Assembly (NCBI GenBank): GCA_947451875.1
Contig: CANGBE010000085.1
Span: forward strand, 1 to 6,713
Length of the DNA: 6,713 nucleotides
Source of the DNA: Sphingomonadaceae bacterium
GTDB taxonomy: Bacteria; Pseudomonadota; Alphaproteobacteria; Sphingomonadales; Sphingomonadaceae
Direction: 5' to 3'
In this document: in pieces, positions 1 to 6,038 of the stretch
How positions within the stretch are numbered: the first letter of the stretch is position 1
Layout of the letters: each line of letters opens with the position of its first letter
Made by a program: the position numbers and the translations under genes
Notes under the pieces: generated by a model
Told to the model about the DNA's origin: nothing
Seen by the model: the letters and a program-made list of their open reading frames with translations, nothing else
Databases searched by the model: none

Positions 1-404
1 CCGAATGGTACTTCTGGCCGTTCTACGCGATCCTGCGTGCCTTCACGACCGACTTCATCCTGTCGGCCAAACTGTGGGGCGTGCTCGCCATGTTCAGCGC
101 TATTCTGGTCTGGTTCTTCCTGCCCTGGCTCGACAAGTCGCCGGTCCGTTCGGGTAACTACCGTCCGTTGTTCCGCAAGTTCTTCTATGTCCTGCTGATC
201 GACGTGCTGGTGCTGGGTTACTGCGGTGGCGCGCCCGCTCAGGAACCCTACCTGATGGTCAGCCAGATCGCGGCGATTTATTACTTCCTCCACTTCCTGG
301 TCATCCTGCCGATCGTTTCCTCGATCGAGAGGCCCGATCCGCTGCCGTTCTCGATTACCGAAGCGGTGCTGGGCAATGACGATGCCGCGGCCATCAAGGC
401 CTAA
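1..404 (+). CDS. petB: Cytochrome b of the bc1 complex, C-terminal part (5' partial)
   Basis: This is the C-terminal third of cytochrome b, the membrane subunit of ubiquinol-cytochrome c reductase, which passes quinol electrons to the low-potential hemes and pumps protons. The gene runs in from the left edge. The first complete codon is at 3 and the stop is at 402-404, leaving 133 residues. The visible start reads EWYFWPFYAILR, the conserved quinol-oxidation (Qo) site PEWY motif, whose proline codon is cut by the window edge. Three hydrophobic helices follow, at roughly residues 24-45, 58-76 and 88-107 of this fragment, as expected for the last helices of the family. The tail SSIERPDPLP is typical. 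petC follows 24 bases later on the same strand, so the two are co-transcribed; a Rieske gene is expected upstream, out of view. The internal ATG at 81 is not a start, since the homology begins before it. Confidence 0.96.
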   Translation, partial: EWYFWPFYAILRAFTTDFILSAKLWGVLAMFSAILVWFFLPWLDKSPVRSGNYRPLFRKFFYVLLIDVLVLGYCGGAPAQEPYLMVSQIAAIYYFLHFLVILPIVSSIERPDPLPFSITEAVLGNDDAAAIKA

Positions 405-406
405 GG

Positions 407-422
407 CGAGAGAGAAAGAGAC
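407..422 (+). promoter_or_regulatory. Purine-rich ribosome binding region of petC
   Basis: The short petB-petC gap is almost pure A and G (GCGAGAGAGAAAGAGA) and ends 6 bases before the petC ATG at 429. It is a loose Shine-Dalgarno tract with several GAGA registers rather than one clear AGGAGG. It supports the ATG at 429 as the start, which also places a signal peptide at the N-terminus. Confidence 0.55.
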
Positions 423-428
423 GAAACC

Positions 429-1262
429 ATGATCCGCATCTTCTCCATCCTCGCTGGCCTCGCCTTCTCGTTTGTGCTGGCGCTGTCCTTTGTGTTCGAA
501 GCGATTGGCACTGCCAAAGAAGGCTTGCCCAATACGGTTGAGTCAAACTTCGTCGAGCATCCCCATGCCTTGAAGCTTGCTTCTGACGGGTTCTTCGGCA
601 AGTGGGACAAACAGCAGTTGCAGCGCGGCTTTGCTGTTTATCAGGGCGTCTGCCAGAACTGCCACTCGCTCAAGTTCGTGGCCTTCCGCGATCTCAAGGC
701 GCTGGGCTACGACGACGACGAAGTGAAGGCCATCGCCAAGCAGTATCAGGTTCCGGCCTACAATGCCGCGACCGGTGAAGTGAAGACCCAGCCGGGCAAG
801 CCAACCGACCACTTCCCGCCTGTTGTCTACGGCGGCAAGGGTGCCCCGCCAGATCTTTCACTGATCACCAAGGCGCGTCATGGCGGAGCGCCTTATGTCC
901 ACGCGCTGCTGATGGGTTACAAGGATCAGCAGGGGTACAAAAACGAGAAGGGCCTCGAGCTTCTCAAGGCGTTCCCTGATGCGAAGACACCTGAAGGTCT
1001 TTACTTCAACCCTTATTTTGCCAACCTTAACATCGCGATGCCGCCGCCGCTGACGGCTGATGGTCAGGTGACGTATGCTCCGGGCAACCCGGCTGCTACC
1101 AAGGACCAGATGGCACAAGACATTGCTGCATTTCTGGTGTGGACGGCAGAACCGAACCTTGCTGAGCGCCATCAGAAGGGCTGGCCAGTGGTGCTTTTCC
1201 TGCTGCTCGCGACGGTGCTGGCCTACATGGCCAAGCGCAATGTCTGGGCAGACAAGCACTAA
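429..1262 (+). CDS. petC: Cytochrome c1 precursor of the bc1 complex
   Basis: This encodes cytochrome c1, the membrane-anchored c-type heme subunit that takes electrons from the Rieske protein and hands them to a soluble or membrane cytochrome c in the periplasm. The 277-residue length fits the alphaproteobacterial family. Residues 1 to about 28 form a hydrophobic export signal. The single heme attachment motif CQNCH is at residues 75-79, with His79 as one axial ligand. Met204, in NIAMPPPL, is the expected second ligand. The family motifs HSLKFVAFRDL (79-89) and GGKGAPPDLSLI (135-146) are present. A C-terminal membrane anchor spans about 252-267 and is followed by a positively charged tail. 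It lies 24 bases after petB in the same operon, and a strong terminator follows. Heme is attached by the cytochrome c maturation machinery, which is not in view. All key residues are intact. Confidence 0.97.
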   Translation: MIRIFSILAGLAFSFVLALSFVFEAIGTAKEGLPNTVESNFVEHPHALKLASDGFFGKWDKQQLQRGFAVYQGVCQNCHSLKFVAFRDLKALGYDDDEVKAIAKQYQVPAYNAATGEVKTQPGKPTDHFPPVVYGGKGAPPDLSLITKARHGGAPYVHALLMGYKDQQGYKNEKGLELLKAFPDAKTPEGLYFNPYFANLNIAMPPPLTADGQVTYAPGNPAATKDQMAQDIAAFLVWTAEPNLAERHQKGWPVVLFLLLATVLAYMAKRNVWADKH

Positions 1263-1290
1263 GGCTCACTGCCTGATTGTGAGACATACC

Positions 1291-1324
1291 AAGCCCCTCG
1301 CATCACCCGATGCGGGGGGCTTTT
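1291..1324 (+). terminator. Rho-independent terminator after petC
   Basis: A 14-base arm (AAGCCCCTCGCATC, 1291-1304), a four-base ACCC loop and a matching arm (GATGCGGGGGGCTT, 1309-1322) form a stem that is perfect apart from one G-U pair. The run TTTT lies at 1321-1324. It sits 28 bases after the petC stop and is the expected end of the bc1 operon transcript. On the minus strand the A-rich side gives only a short tract. It is unusually close to the next gene: the apt ATG is 14 bases past the T run. Confidence 0.9.
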
Positions 1325-1338
1325 CTGTGGGAAACACC

Positions 1339-1875
1339 ATGACACCCGATGAACTCAAGGTCCTGATCCGCACCGTTCCGGATTTCCCTTCGCCGGGCAT
1401 CCTGTTTCGCGATGTCACGACGCTGATCGGCCACGGCGCTGGCCTCGCCGCCTGTGTCGGCCATCTCTCTGATTGGGCGCGCGCAGCTGGAGCGCAGGCG
1501 ATCGCCGGGATGGAGGCTCGCGGTTTCATCTTTGGCGCAGCGGTTGCAGCGCAGCTCGGGCTGGGCTTTGTGCCGGTCCGCAAGCCTGGCAAGCTTCCGG
1601 TGCCGACTTTGGGCATCGACTATTCGCTGGAATACGGAACCGACCGGTTGGAAATAGACCCCTCAGCTATCAAGCCGGGCATGCGTCTGGTGATTGTCGA
1701 CGATTTGATCGCCACCGGCGGAACGGCGCTTGCGACGACCGAACTGCTCAGACAGGCGGGGGGACAAGTTGACCACGCCCTGTTCGTAATCGATTTGCCC
1801 GACCTAATAGGCGCAGAGCGTTTGCGCGGTGCGGGAGTTGCGGTTCAGGCGCTGATGGACTTTCCGGGGCACTGA
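1339..1875 (+). CDS. apt: Adenine phosphoribosyltransferase
   Basis: This cytoplasmic purine-salvage enzyme converts adenine and PRPP to AMP and pyrophosphate. The 178-residue length is standard. Landmarks run in family order: IRTVPDFPSPGILFRDVTTL (10-29), GMEARGFIFG (57-66), the flexible-loop segment VRKPGKLP (80-87), and the PRPP-binding loop VIVDDLIATGGTA (118-130), in which the two aspartates and the TGGT turn are intact. The ATG at 1339 is chosen because it gives exactly the family N-terminus (MTPDELK). A weak GGGA element lies 6-7 bases before it. The open frame extends back to an ATG at 1075, but that stretch is petC in another frame. The gene follows the bc1 operon terminator almost immediately, so it has no obvious promoter of its own. 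It converges on the minus-strand glycosyltransferase with a 9-base gap. Confidence 0.96.
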   Translation: MTPDELKVLIRTVPDFPSPGILFRDVTTLIGHGAGLAACVGHLSDWARAAGAQAIAGMEARGFIFGAAVAAQLGLGFVPVRKPGKLPVPTLGIDYSLEYGTDRLEIDPSAIKPGMRLVIVDDLIATGGTALATTELLRQAGGQVDHALFVIDLPDLIGAERLRGAGVAVQALMDFPGH

Positions 1876-1888
1876 GCCCGTGGCTCAG
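1872..1888. repeat. Small palindrome over the two convergent stop codons
   Basis: CTGAGCC (1872-1878), loop CGT, GGCTCAG (1882-1888) is a perfect 7-base inverted repeat. It contains the apt stop TGA (1873-1875) on one arm and the glycosyltransferase stop (TGA on the minus strand, 1885-1887) on the other. Neither strand has a T run after it, so it is not a canonical intrinsic terminator. It could still act as a weak bidirectional hairpin between the convergent genes. Confidence 0.6.
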
Positions 1889-3126
1889 ACCCCCATCTCT
1901 TCCAGCAGCGCGGCAATGTTAGTGCGATAATTGGCAAAGCTGTAGTTCGCCGCTTCCGCTTGGGCGGCGGCTCGCCAAGCGTTGAGCTGGTCGCGTTCTT
2001 CAATGATCCTCATCATTGCGGCATGGACATGGTCGGTATCGATTGCATCGAGCATGATCCCGGTCTGCGGCGTCACCGCCTCGGCGCAGTTGCGTGACTG
2101 GATCAGCGCACAGCCGGAAGCGAGTGCCTCATACAAGGTGATCCCGGCTCCTTCGAAATAGCTGGGCAGCAGGAAAGCGTGATGCTCGTTCATGATCCGC
2201 GGCACGTCGCTGCGCGCCACAGTGGGGATGTAGGTGACGCGGTCGGCATAACGGGCAAAGACAGATGGCGGTATGCCGTTGGCGCCAACGATGGTCAGCT
2301 CGGCCTGCTCGCGGGGGATGCGGGAGATCGCCTCGAGGATCAGGTGGATGCCCTTGCGCGGGATGACGAGGCCGAGGAACAGGAACTTAACCGGCTCATC
2401 GCGGGTAACGGGCCTGGGCGCTGAAAGGCCGGCAAACAGCGCTTCGTCGAAGCAATAGTTGAGCACCCGCAGCTTGTCCGCAATTGCTGGATCGCCTGAA
2501 CCATCGCGGATCGTCTGCGCGGCAAAGGGTGAGCCGACGAGGATCTTGTCCGCCACCTCGTACTCGCGCTGGTCGCGCTCGATATTGGCCTGCGGCTCGG
2601 AGCGCTCGGTCGGCACGAACCATTCGCCGTATTTCTCGGCGACCTCGGCCATCATCGCGTTGTAGACCCGGAAATCGCCATTGGTGCGATCGAGTATGCA
2701 GGTTCGGCCGTGCTCCTTGGCCAATGAGAACGAGCTCAACGAAGAGCCGCTATAGCCCCACAGGGCAAACGGCTCCCTGGAGGCGAGGCTGCCAGCAATG
2801 CCAGCCACAAAGCGGCGGTTGCCAAGCGCATCTAGACCTCGAGCCGCCCGCCGCGCTCCAAGCTTGCTGGCAAGCCGCTCAATCCATTCGATCGTCCCGC
2901 TGGTGCGGACCAGCGCGGGATCAAGCCGGGGGTGGCTAACGCGGAGGAACTGCCGGTGCAGGCGCTCGCCCAATTTGCCCGGCAGCGCGCGCTCGAGCCA
3001 GTAGGGAAAACGGTTCGGCTGATAGAACAGCGATGTGGCGTACCACTCCAGCCATCCCAGCTCCTGCAGTGCCAGTGCGGTTTGCCACGAATGCTGCGTG
3101 CCCGGATGGAAAACTGCGACTTGCAT
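1885..3126 (-). CDS. GT-B fold glycosyltransferase (group 1 / GT4 type)
   Basis: This is a 413-residue cytoplasmic or membrane-peripheral glycosyltransferase that would move a sugar from an activated donor onto a growing glycan; donor and acceptor cannot be read from the sequence. The N-terminus opens with a beta strand and a glycine-free acceptor-side loop (MQVAVFHPGTQHSW). The C-terminal half has the GT4 signatures: KFLFLGLVIPRKGIHLILEA (247-266, donor-domain start), ELTIVGANG (276-284), and FLLPSYFEGAGITLYEAL (318-335), with the Glu325-x7-Glu333 pair typical of retaining GT4 enzymes. The start is unambiguous: an in-frame TAG lies 14 codons upstream with no other start codon between. The nearest purine element, GAGG, is 14 bases from the ATG, which is far. 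It is divergent from the phage-tail-like pair and convergent with apt, so it is probably its own transcription unit. A surface-polysaccharide role is inferred from the second glycosyltransferase nearby. Confidence 0.88.
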   Translation of the reverse strand: MQVAVFHPGTQHSWQTALALQELGWLEWYATSLFYQPNRFPYWLERALPGKLGERLHRQFLRVSHPRLDPALVRTSGTIEWIERLASKLGARRAARGLDALGNRRFVAGIAGSLASREPFALWGYSGSSLSSFSLAKEHGRTCILDRTNGDFRVYNAMMAEVAEKYGEWFVPTERSEPQANIERDQREYEVADKILVGSPFAAQTIRDGSGDPAIADKLRVLNYCFDEALFAGLSAPRPVTRDEPVKFLFLGLVIPRKGIHLILEAISRIPREQAELTIVGANGIPPSVFARYADRVTYIPTVARSDVPRIMNEHHAFLLPSYFEGAGITLYEALASGCALIQSRNCAEAVTPQTGIMLDAIDTDHVHAAMMRIIEERDQLNAWRAAAQAEAANYSFANYRTNIAALLEEMGV

Positions 3127-3285
3127 TAAGTGAAAACAAACCTCGTCTGACGCGCTGCACGCTTCCTAGCGGCAGATGGTGGCCTGCGGAAGGGCTCTGG
3201 CAGATTCAGCGCCATGGTAAACCGCTTTCCTACAGATAACCATATCGGTTACTGCACTGCGAATCATGTTCCAGAAAGGCCTCCG
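3127..3285. promoter_or_regulatory. Divergent intergenic region, presumed to hold promoters both ways
   Basis: These 159 bases separate the start of the minus-strand glycosyltransferase from the start of the plus-strand pair, so promoters for both directions should lie here. I could not pick a convincing -35/-10 pair on either strand. One short dyad, TAACC-ATATC-GGTTA (3237-3251), lies 34 bases before the 3286 ATG and could be an operator. A good ribosome site (AGAAAGG, 3273-3279) is followed by 6 bases and then the ATG at 3286. Confidence 0.4.
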
Positions 3286-3714
3286 ATGACCGCCACACCG
3301 CTTCAGCCGCCAGCCCGCTATGTCGCTCCCTTCGCCGTATCTTTTGCCACGCCGCAGGGAGATAGTGACGTCGTAAGCGCTACCAATCCGCTCCCTGTAA
3401 GCACGGCTCCGGCCGCTGCGCCAACCGCACTCGCGGGGAGCGCCAGTTCCAGCGGTCAGATCGGTCCGTTTTTGCCAATTTCTGGTCGCCCGGTCATGCT
3501 GGCGCTCTCGGGAAGCTGGGGCGGACAAGTTCGCATATTACGTTCGACCAATGGCGGAACCACCAAACTGCCGCTGACCGCGCTTGCGCAGGCCTATGGC
3601 ACCTACACTACGAACGTGTGCGAACCGGTGTGGGAAGAGGGCGAAGGCGGCGCGCAACTATGGCTCGATGTCACGCTGGCCTCGGGCAACGTCACATACC
3701 GGATGGGGCAGTAA
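3286..3714 (+). CDS. Phage-tail-like beta-rich protein of unknown function
   Basis: This is a 142-residue protein whose function I cannot name. The N-terminal part (1-65) is low-complexity, rich in Ala, Pro, Ser and Thr, and includes the segment ATNPLPVST (32-40). The C-terminal part (about 64-142) reads as a compact beta-sandwich: PFLPISGRPVMLALSG, then WGGQVRILRSTNGGTTKLPLT, then EPVWEEGEGGAQLWLDVT, ending in YRMGQ. That spacing resembles small proteins found beside tail-fibre genes in prophages; the resemblance is from memory, not a search. The ATG at 3286 is preferred over one at 3214 because AGAAAGG sits 6 bases before it, while 3214 has no ribosome site. There is no signal peptide or membrane segment. 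The beta-helix gene starts 3 bases after its stop, so the two are translationally close and probably work together, for example as a tail tip or stalk component. Confidence 0.75.
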   Translation: MTATPLQPPARYVAPFAVSFATPQGDSDVVSATNPLPVSTAPAAAPTALAGSASSSGQIGPFLPISGRPVMLALSGSWGGQVRILRSTNGGTTKLPLTALAQAYGTYTTNVCEPVWEEGEGGAQLWLDVTLASGNVTYRMGQ

Positions 3715-3717
3715 ACC

Positions 3718-4845
3718 ATGGCGCTCGATATCATCGCCCGCGCTGCCGCGGCCAACGCAAGCGGCACGGCCTCCACGGCACAGTCTGTTGCCGCCGCGGC
3801 GCAGGTAGCTGCAGCAGGGGCTCAAGCTGCCGCTACCCCGCCGTTCCTGTTCACCGCCATTGGCAGCAAGATCATCGACAACTCGATCGCCGTCTTAGCC
3901 AGCAGCGGCTATTCCGTGTCCGGTAAGGGCGCTGGTTCTTATATTAGCGATAGTTACGCTAACTCTGCGCTAGCCTCAGCCCATCCCCGATTTTGCAAGC
4001 AAAGTTCCAATGGGCGTTACTTCCGGCTTGCTCCTGCAGGTTTAGCAAATGCCATCAGTGTTGAGCAGGGCGGTGCAATCGGTGCGTCTGGAACCAACGA
4101 TCAACCGGCAATTCAGGCGGCGATTGACTATGCCATTGCTACCGGCATTCGAGAGGTCTTGTTCACCCAGGCCAACTATGATGCACGCCCTTCAACTTTC
4201 GTTCCGGGCGGGTTCGGCGGGATCAATCCCACTGGCAACATGATCGACATCAACTCTTCGCTGGCCTCTGCCCCGTTCACGCTGAAGTTGACTGGCCTGC
4301 CATGGGGCACGACGATCCGCAGGATTGGCTATAATGCGGGGGGCAGCCCAGATACGGATTATCAGACCGTTTCAGGCAATCCACATAGAGGTGGTGGCAT
4401 GCACATTTATGGCACGCAAGCTGATGAAGCGGCCTATGCCAATATGGATGCCTGGAAAATTCAGTGTTTCGAGATAGAAAACATCACCATCGATGGCGGG
4501 CGTACTGCGGGCACCAAGGTTCCCAACTCTACCGACACCAGCGATAAGGGCATCTTCACCTACAACGCTGTTCGCAAAATCGTATTTCGCAATGGCGGTG
4601 TCCGTAAATTCGGCTACGAGCTGCTCTATGGCGGCGGAACGGGTTACGGTTCGGGCACGCTCTATCCGATGGAAGTATTTTTGGAGAACTTCAAAGCAGT
4701 TTCTTCCAATCATTCTTGCCTGAATTTTCAGGACGCCAACCTGACCGACATCAACGGCGAGTATGGCGATGCCTATATTGCAGCGGAACAATACGGAATG
4801 GACAGCAAGTTCATCGGTACAGTGTTCCGCGCTCCAATCAGCTAA
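3718..4845 (+). CDS. N-terminal product of the broken beta-helix gene
   Basis: As the sequence stands, translation from the ATG at 3718 gives 375 residues ending ...FRAPIS. The start lies 3 bases after the upstream gene, with a G-rich stretch (GGATGGGG, 3701-3708) as a possible ribosome site. The product would hold the Ala-rich stalk (residues 1-40), the linker domain and roughly half of the beta-helix, including NITIDGG (255-261) and the rung-like stretch ending LNFQDANLTDINGEYGDAYI (335-354). It would lack the rest of the helix and the C-terminal domain, so a stable fold or trimer is doubtful. Starting MALDIIARAAAANAS, it has no signal peptide. GC is locally low: 4441-4500 has 26 G or C in 60, against 42 in 60 at 2821-2880 in the neighbouring glycosyltransferase. 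Confidence 0.7.
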   Translation: MALDIIARAAAANASGTASTAQSVAAAAQVAAAGAQAAATPPFLFTAIGSKIIDNSIAVLASSGYSVSGKGAGSYISDSYANSALASAHPRFCKQSSNGRYFRLAPAGLANAISVEQGGAIGASGTNDQPAIQAAIDYAIATGIREVLFTQANYDARPSTFVPGGFGGINPTGNMIDINSSLASAPFTLKLTGLPWGTTIRRIGYNAGGSPDTDYQTVSGNPHRGGGMHIYGTQADEAAYANMDAWKIQCFEIENITIDGGRTAGTKVPNSTDTSDKGIFTYNAVRKIVFRNGGVRKFGYELLYGGGTGYGSGTLYPMEVFLENFKAVSSNHSCLNFQDANLTDINGEYGDAYIAAEQYGMDSKFIGTVFRAPIS

Positions 4846-5960
4846 ACTACAGCGCGGCGGATCGCAGCCTGATCCCTGCGGGTGAGTTCTATGATTTCCC
4901 GGCCCAAGGTAGCGCTTTACGCAAGACGCAGCTGATTGGCGTCACCCACCGCAATGTCGATTTCGTGATCTGCGGGCCCTATACCTATGGTTCAGCGAAC
5001 AACATCGACAGTCAGTTCAATTTCAATCCTTTATCGTTCTCGTGCGATCTTGATCTGACGCAAACCATTGACCAGACCAACAACCTGACAGCGCTTAGCT
5101 TGAATGGCCCTTCAGCGGTTCCGTCTGGTGCAAGAGCCGGGATGCTTCCGCGCGATCTGACCATTCGCCTGAATTGCAAGGCCACGCCCAATGCGGTAAA
5201 CGCTGGCCACAACTATGGGGCAATCATCCAGTTCAGCGGCTATCTCGATCCCGATAGCTGCGAGATCACAGTGAATTGCTCTGCCACGGCGGACAATGGA
5301 TCGATAGCCAATACACCGAAACACGCCATGCCCAGGATTATCTGGAATAGCTGGGTTCCCTGGAGCCTGAACACGCAGCTTGTTCCCGGCTATTCGACTG
5401 GCGGGATTACGGCATCGGCGCTTGATCCTGCTACTTCCGGCGCAACGCTTTATCCTGCTGGGACTGCGGGCGGGGAGGATTTGACCTTCGGCACTATTGG
5501 CGCAGGCGGGGCCTATGAAGGCTTCGCGCATGGGCAGAAATTCCAGTTTTGCTTTGGTGCAGGTGCGGGCCGGTTCAACTTCGCCAAGGCTGGCACCGGA
5601 ATGGCGCTGACAAGGACGCGGGCTTGTTTTGCGCCAGGAGACAAAATTACCTTCGTCTATGACAAGCGGTTGGATAAATGGGTCGATGTTGGCGGTCATA
5701 CCAGCGACATTCTCGAGGCTTCCGCAACTTACAACGCCCCGAATATCGCGGCGGGTGGATCGACCACTACCACCGTTACCGTCACCGGCGCGGCGATTGG
5801 CGATACTGCCAATGCTGCGTTTGGTATCAGCACGGCAGGGCTACTGGTGACCGCCAGTGTGACTGCGGCCAACACTGTGACCATAGTCCTTGCCAACCTG
5901 ACTGGCACGGCCGTTGATCTGGCCTCGACCACGCTCTCGGTAACCGTGACGAGACGTTAG
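4842..5960 (+). pseudogene. C-terminal fragment of the broken beta-helix gene
   Basis: This is the continuation of the beta-helix protein in the -1 frame, starting LNYSAADRSLIPAGEFYDF and ending at TAG 5958-5960. It holds the later helix rungs or a second beta domain, then GFAHGQKFQFCFGAGAGRFN, a ligand- or trimer-interface-like stretch, and the 79-residue terminal domain (SATYNAPNIAAGG... to SVTVTRR). The same frame is open upstream to an ATG at 4716, but the residues from there to about 4840 are basic and unlike the rest; they are simply the other frame of the N-terminal half. The first ATG after the break in frame is around 5142, in the middle of the fold. Independent expression is therefore unlikely. 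Confidence 0.65.
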
Positions 5961-6038
5961 TCTGTACGCGGCGCGGGCGGGGGACATTGCTCTCGCTCGC
6001 GCTTGCAAGCAGGCAGGGCTTGGGCAATAGCTCGAAGT
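5961..6038. other. Short gap between beta-helix gene and glycosyltransferase
   Basis: The gap is 78 bases and GC-rich. It contains the perfect 10-base palindrome GCTTGCAAGC (6001-6010) but no hairpin followed by a T run, so I see no terminator here. The downstream glycosyltransferase may be read through from the beta-helix gene. No convincing promoter elements were found, and the ribosome site before 6039 is poor. Confidence 0.4.

Larger units (their letters stand above)
3718..5960 (+). pseudogene. Frameshifted beta-helix (pectate-lyase-like / tailspike-like) gene, full extent
   Basis: Read across one frame change near 4843, this is a single gene of about 747 codons. In order it has an Ala-rich helical N-terminus (1-40) like a phage tail attachment segment, a short linker domain with GYSVSGKGAGSYISD (64-78) and SSNGRYFRLAPAG (96-108), then the pectate-lyase-superfamily opening GGAIGASGTNDQPAIQAAIDYA (118-139). 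A long right-handed beta-helix region crosses the break. The last 79 residues (from about 5721) form a Thr/Val/Ala-rich beta domain like the C-terminal modules of phage tail fibres. The gene stops at 4843-4845 (TAA), and the downstream reading is displaced by -1. The downstream frame then stays open for 372 codons without a usable start near the break, so this is one broken gene rather than two. The break could also be an assembly error. A role in binding or cleaving a polysaccharide is inferred from fold type only; no catalytic residues are identified. Confidence 0.75.

Noticed and set aside
543..1259. Minus-strand open frames opposite petC
   Set aside because: petC is intact and unmistakable on the plus strand; the antisense products have no family features.
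1075..1338. Long N-terminal extension of the apt reading frame from an ATG at 1075
   Set aside because: This stretch overlaps petC in a different frame and contains the terminator; the residues are Arg/Trp/Cys-rich and the apt family N-terminus begins exactly at 1339.
3214..3285. Upstream ATG at 3214 for the small tail-like protein
   Set aside because: It has no ribosome binding site, and it adds 24 residues without family character. The ATG at 3286 has AGAAAGG at good spacing.
3166..3528. Minus-strand open frame across the divergent intergenic region
   Set aside because: It is Arg-rich without motifs, runs antisense into the tail-like gene, and has no support from a start context.
4716..4841. 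ATG at 4716 as an independent start for the C-terminal beta-helix fragment
   Set aside because: The residues from 4716 to about 4840 are basic and disordered-looking, while the other frame over the same bases reads as normal beta-helix. It is a shadow of the N-terminal half.
4830..4850. Programmed -1 ribosomal frameshifting joining the two beta-helix halves
   Set aside because: There is no X-XXY-YYZ slippery heptamer at the junction and no obvious downstream stem. A one-base deletion explains it more simply.
5112..5699. 195-codon minus-strand open frame opposite the C-terminal beta-helix fragment
   Set aside because: The plus-strand frame has clear phage-tail-like character through the same bases, and the minus-strand product has no motif or ribosome site that I can support.
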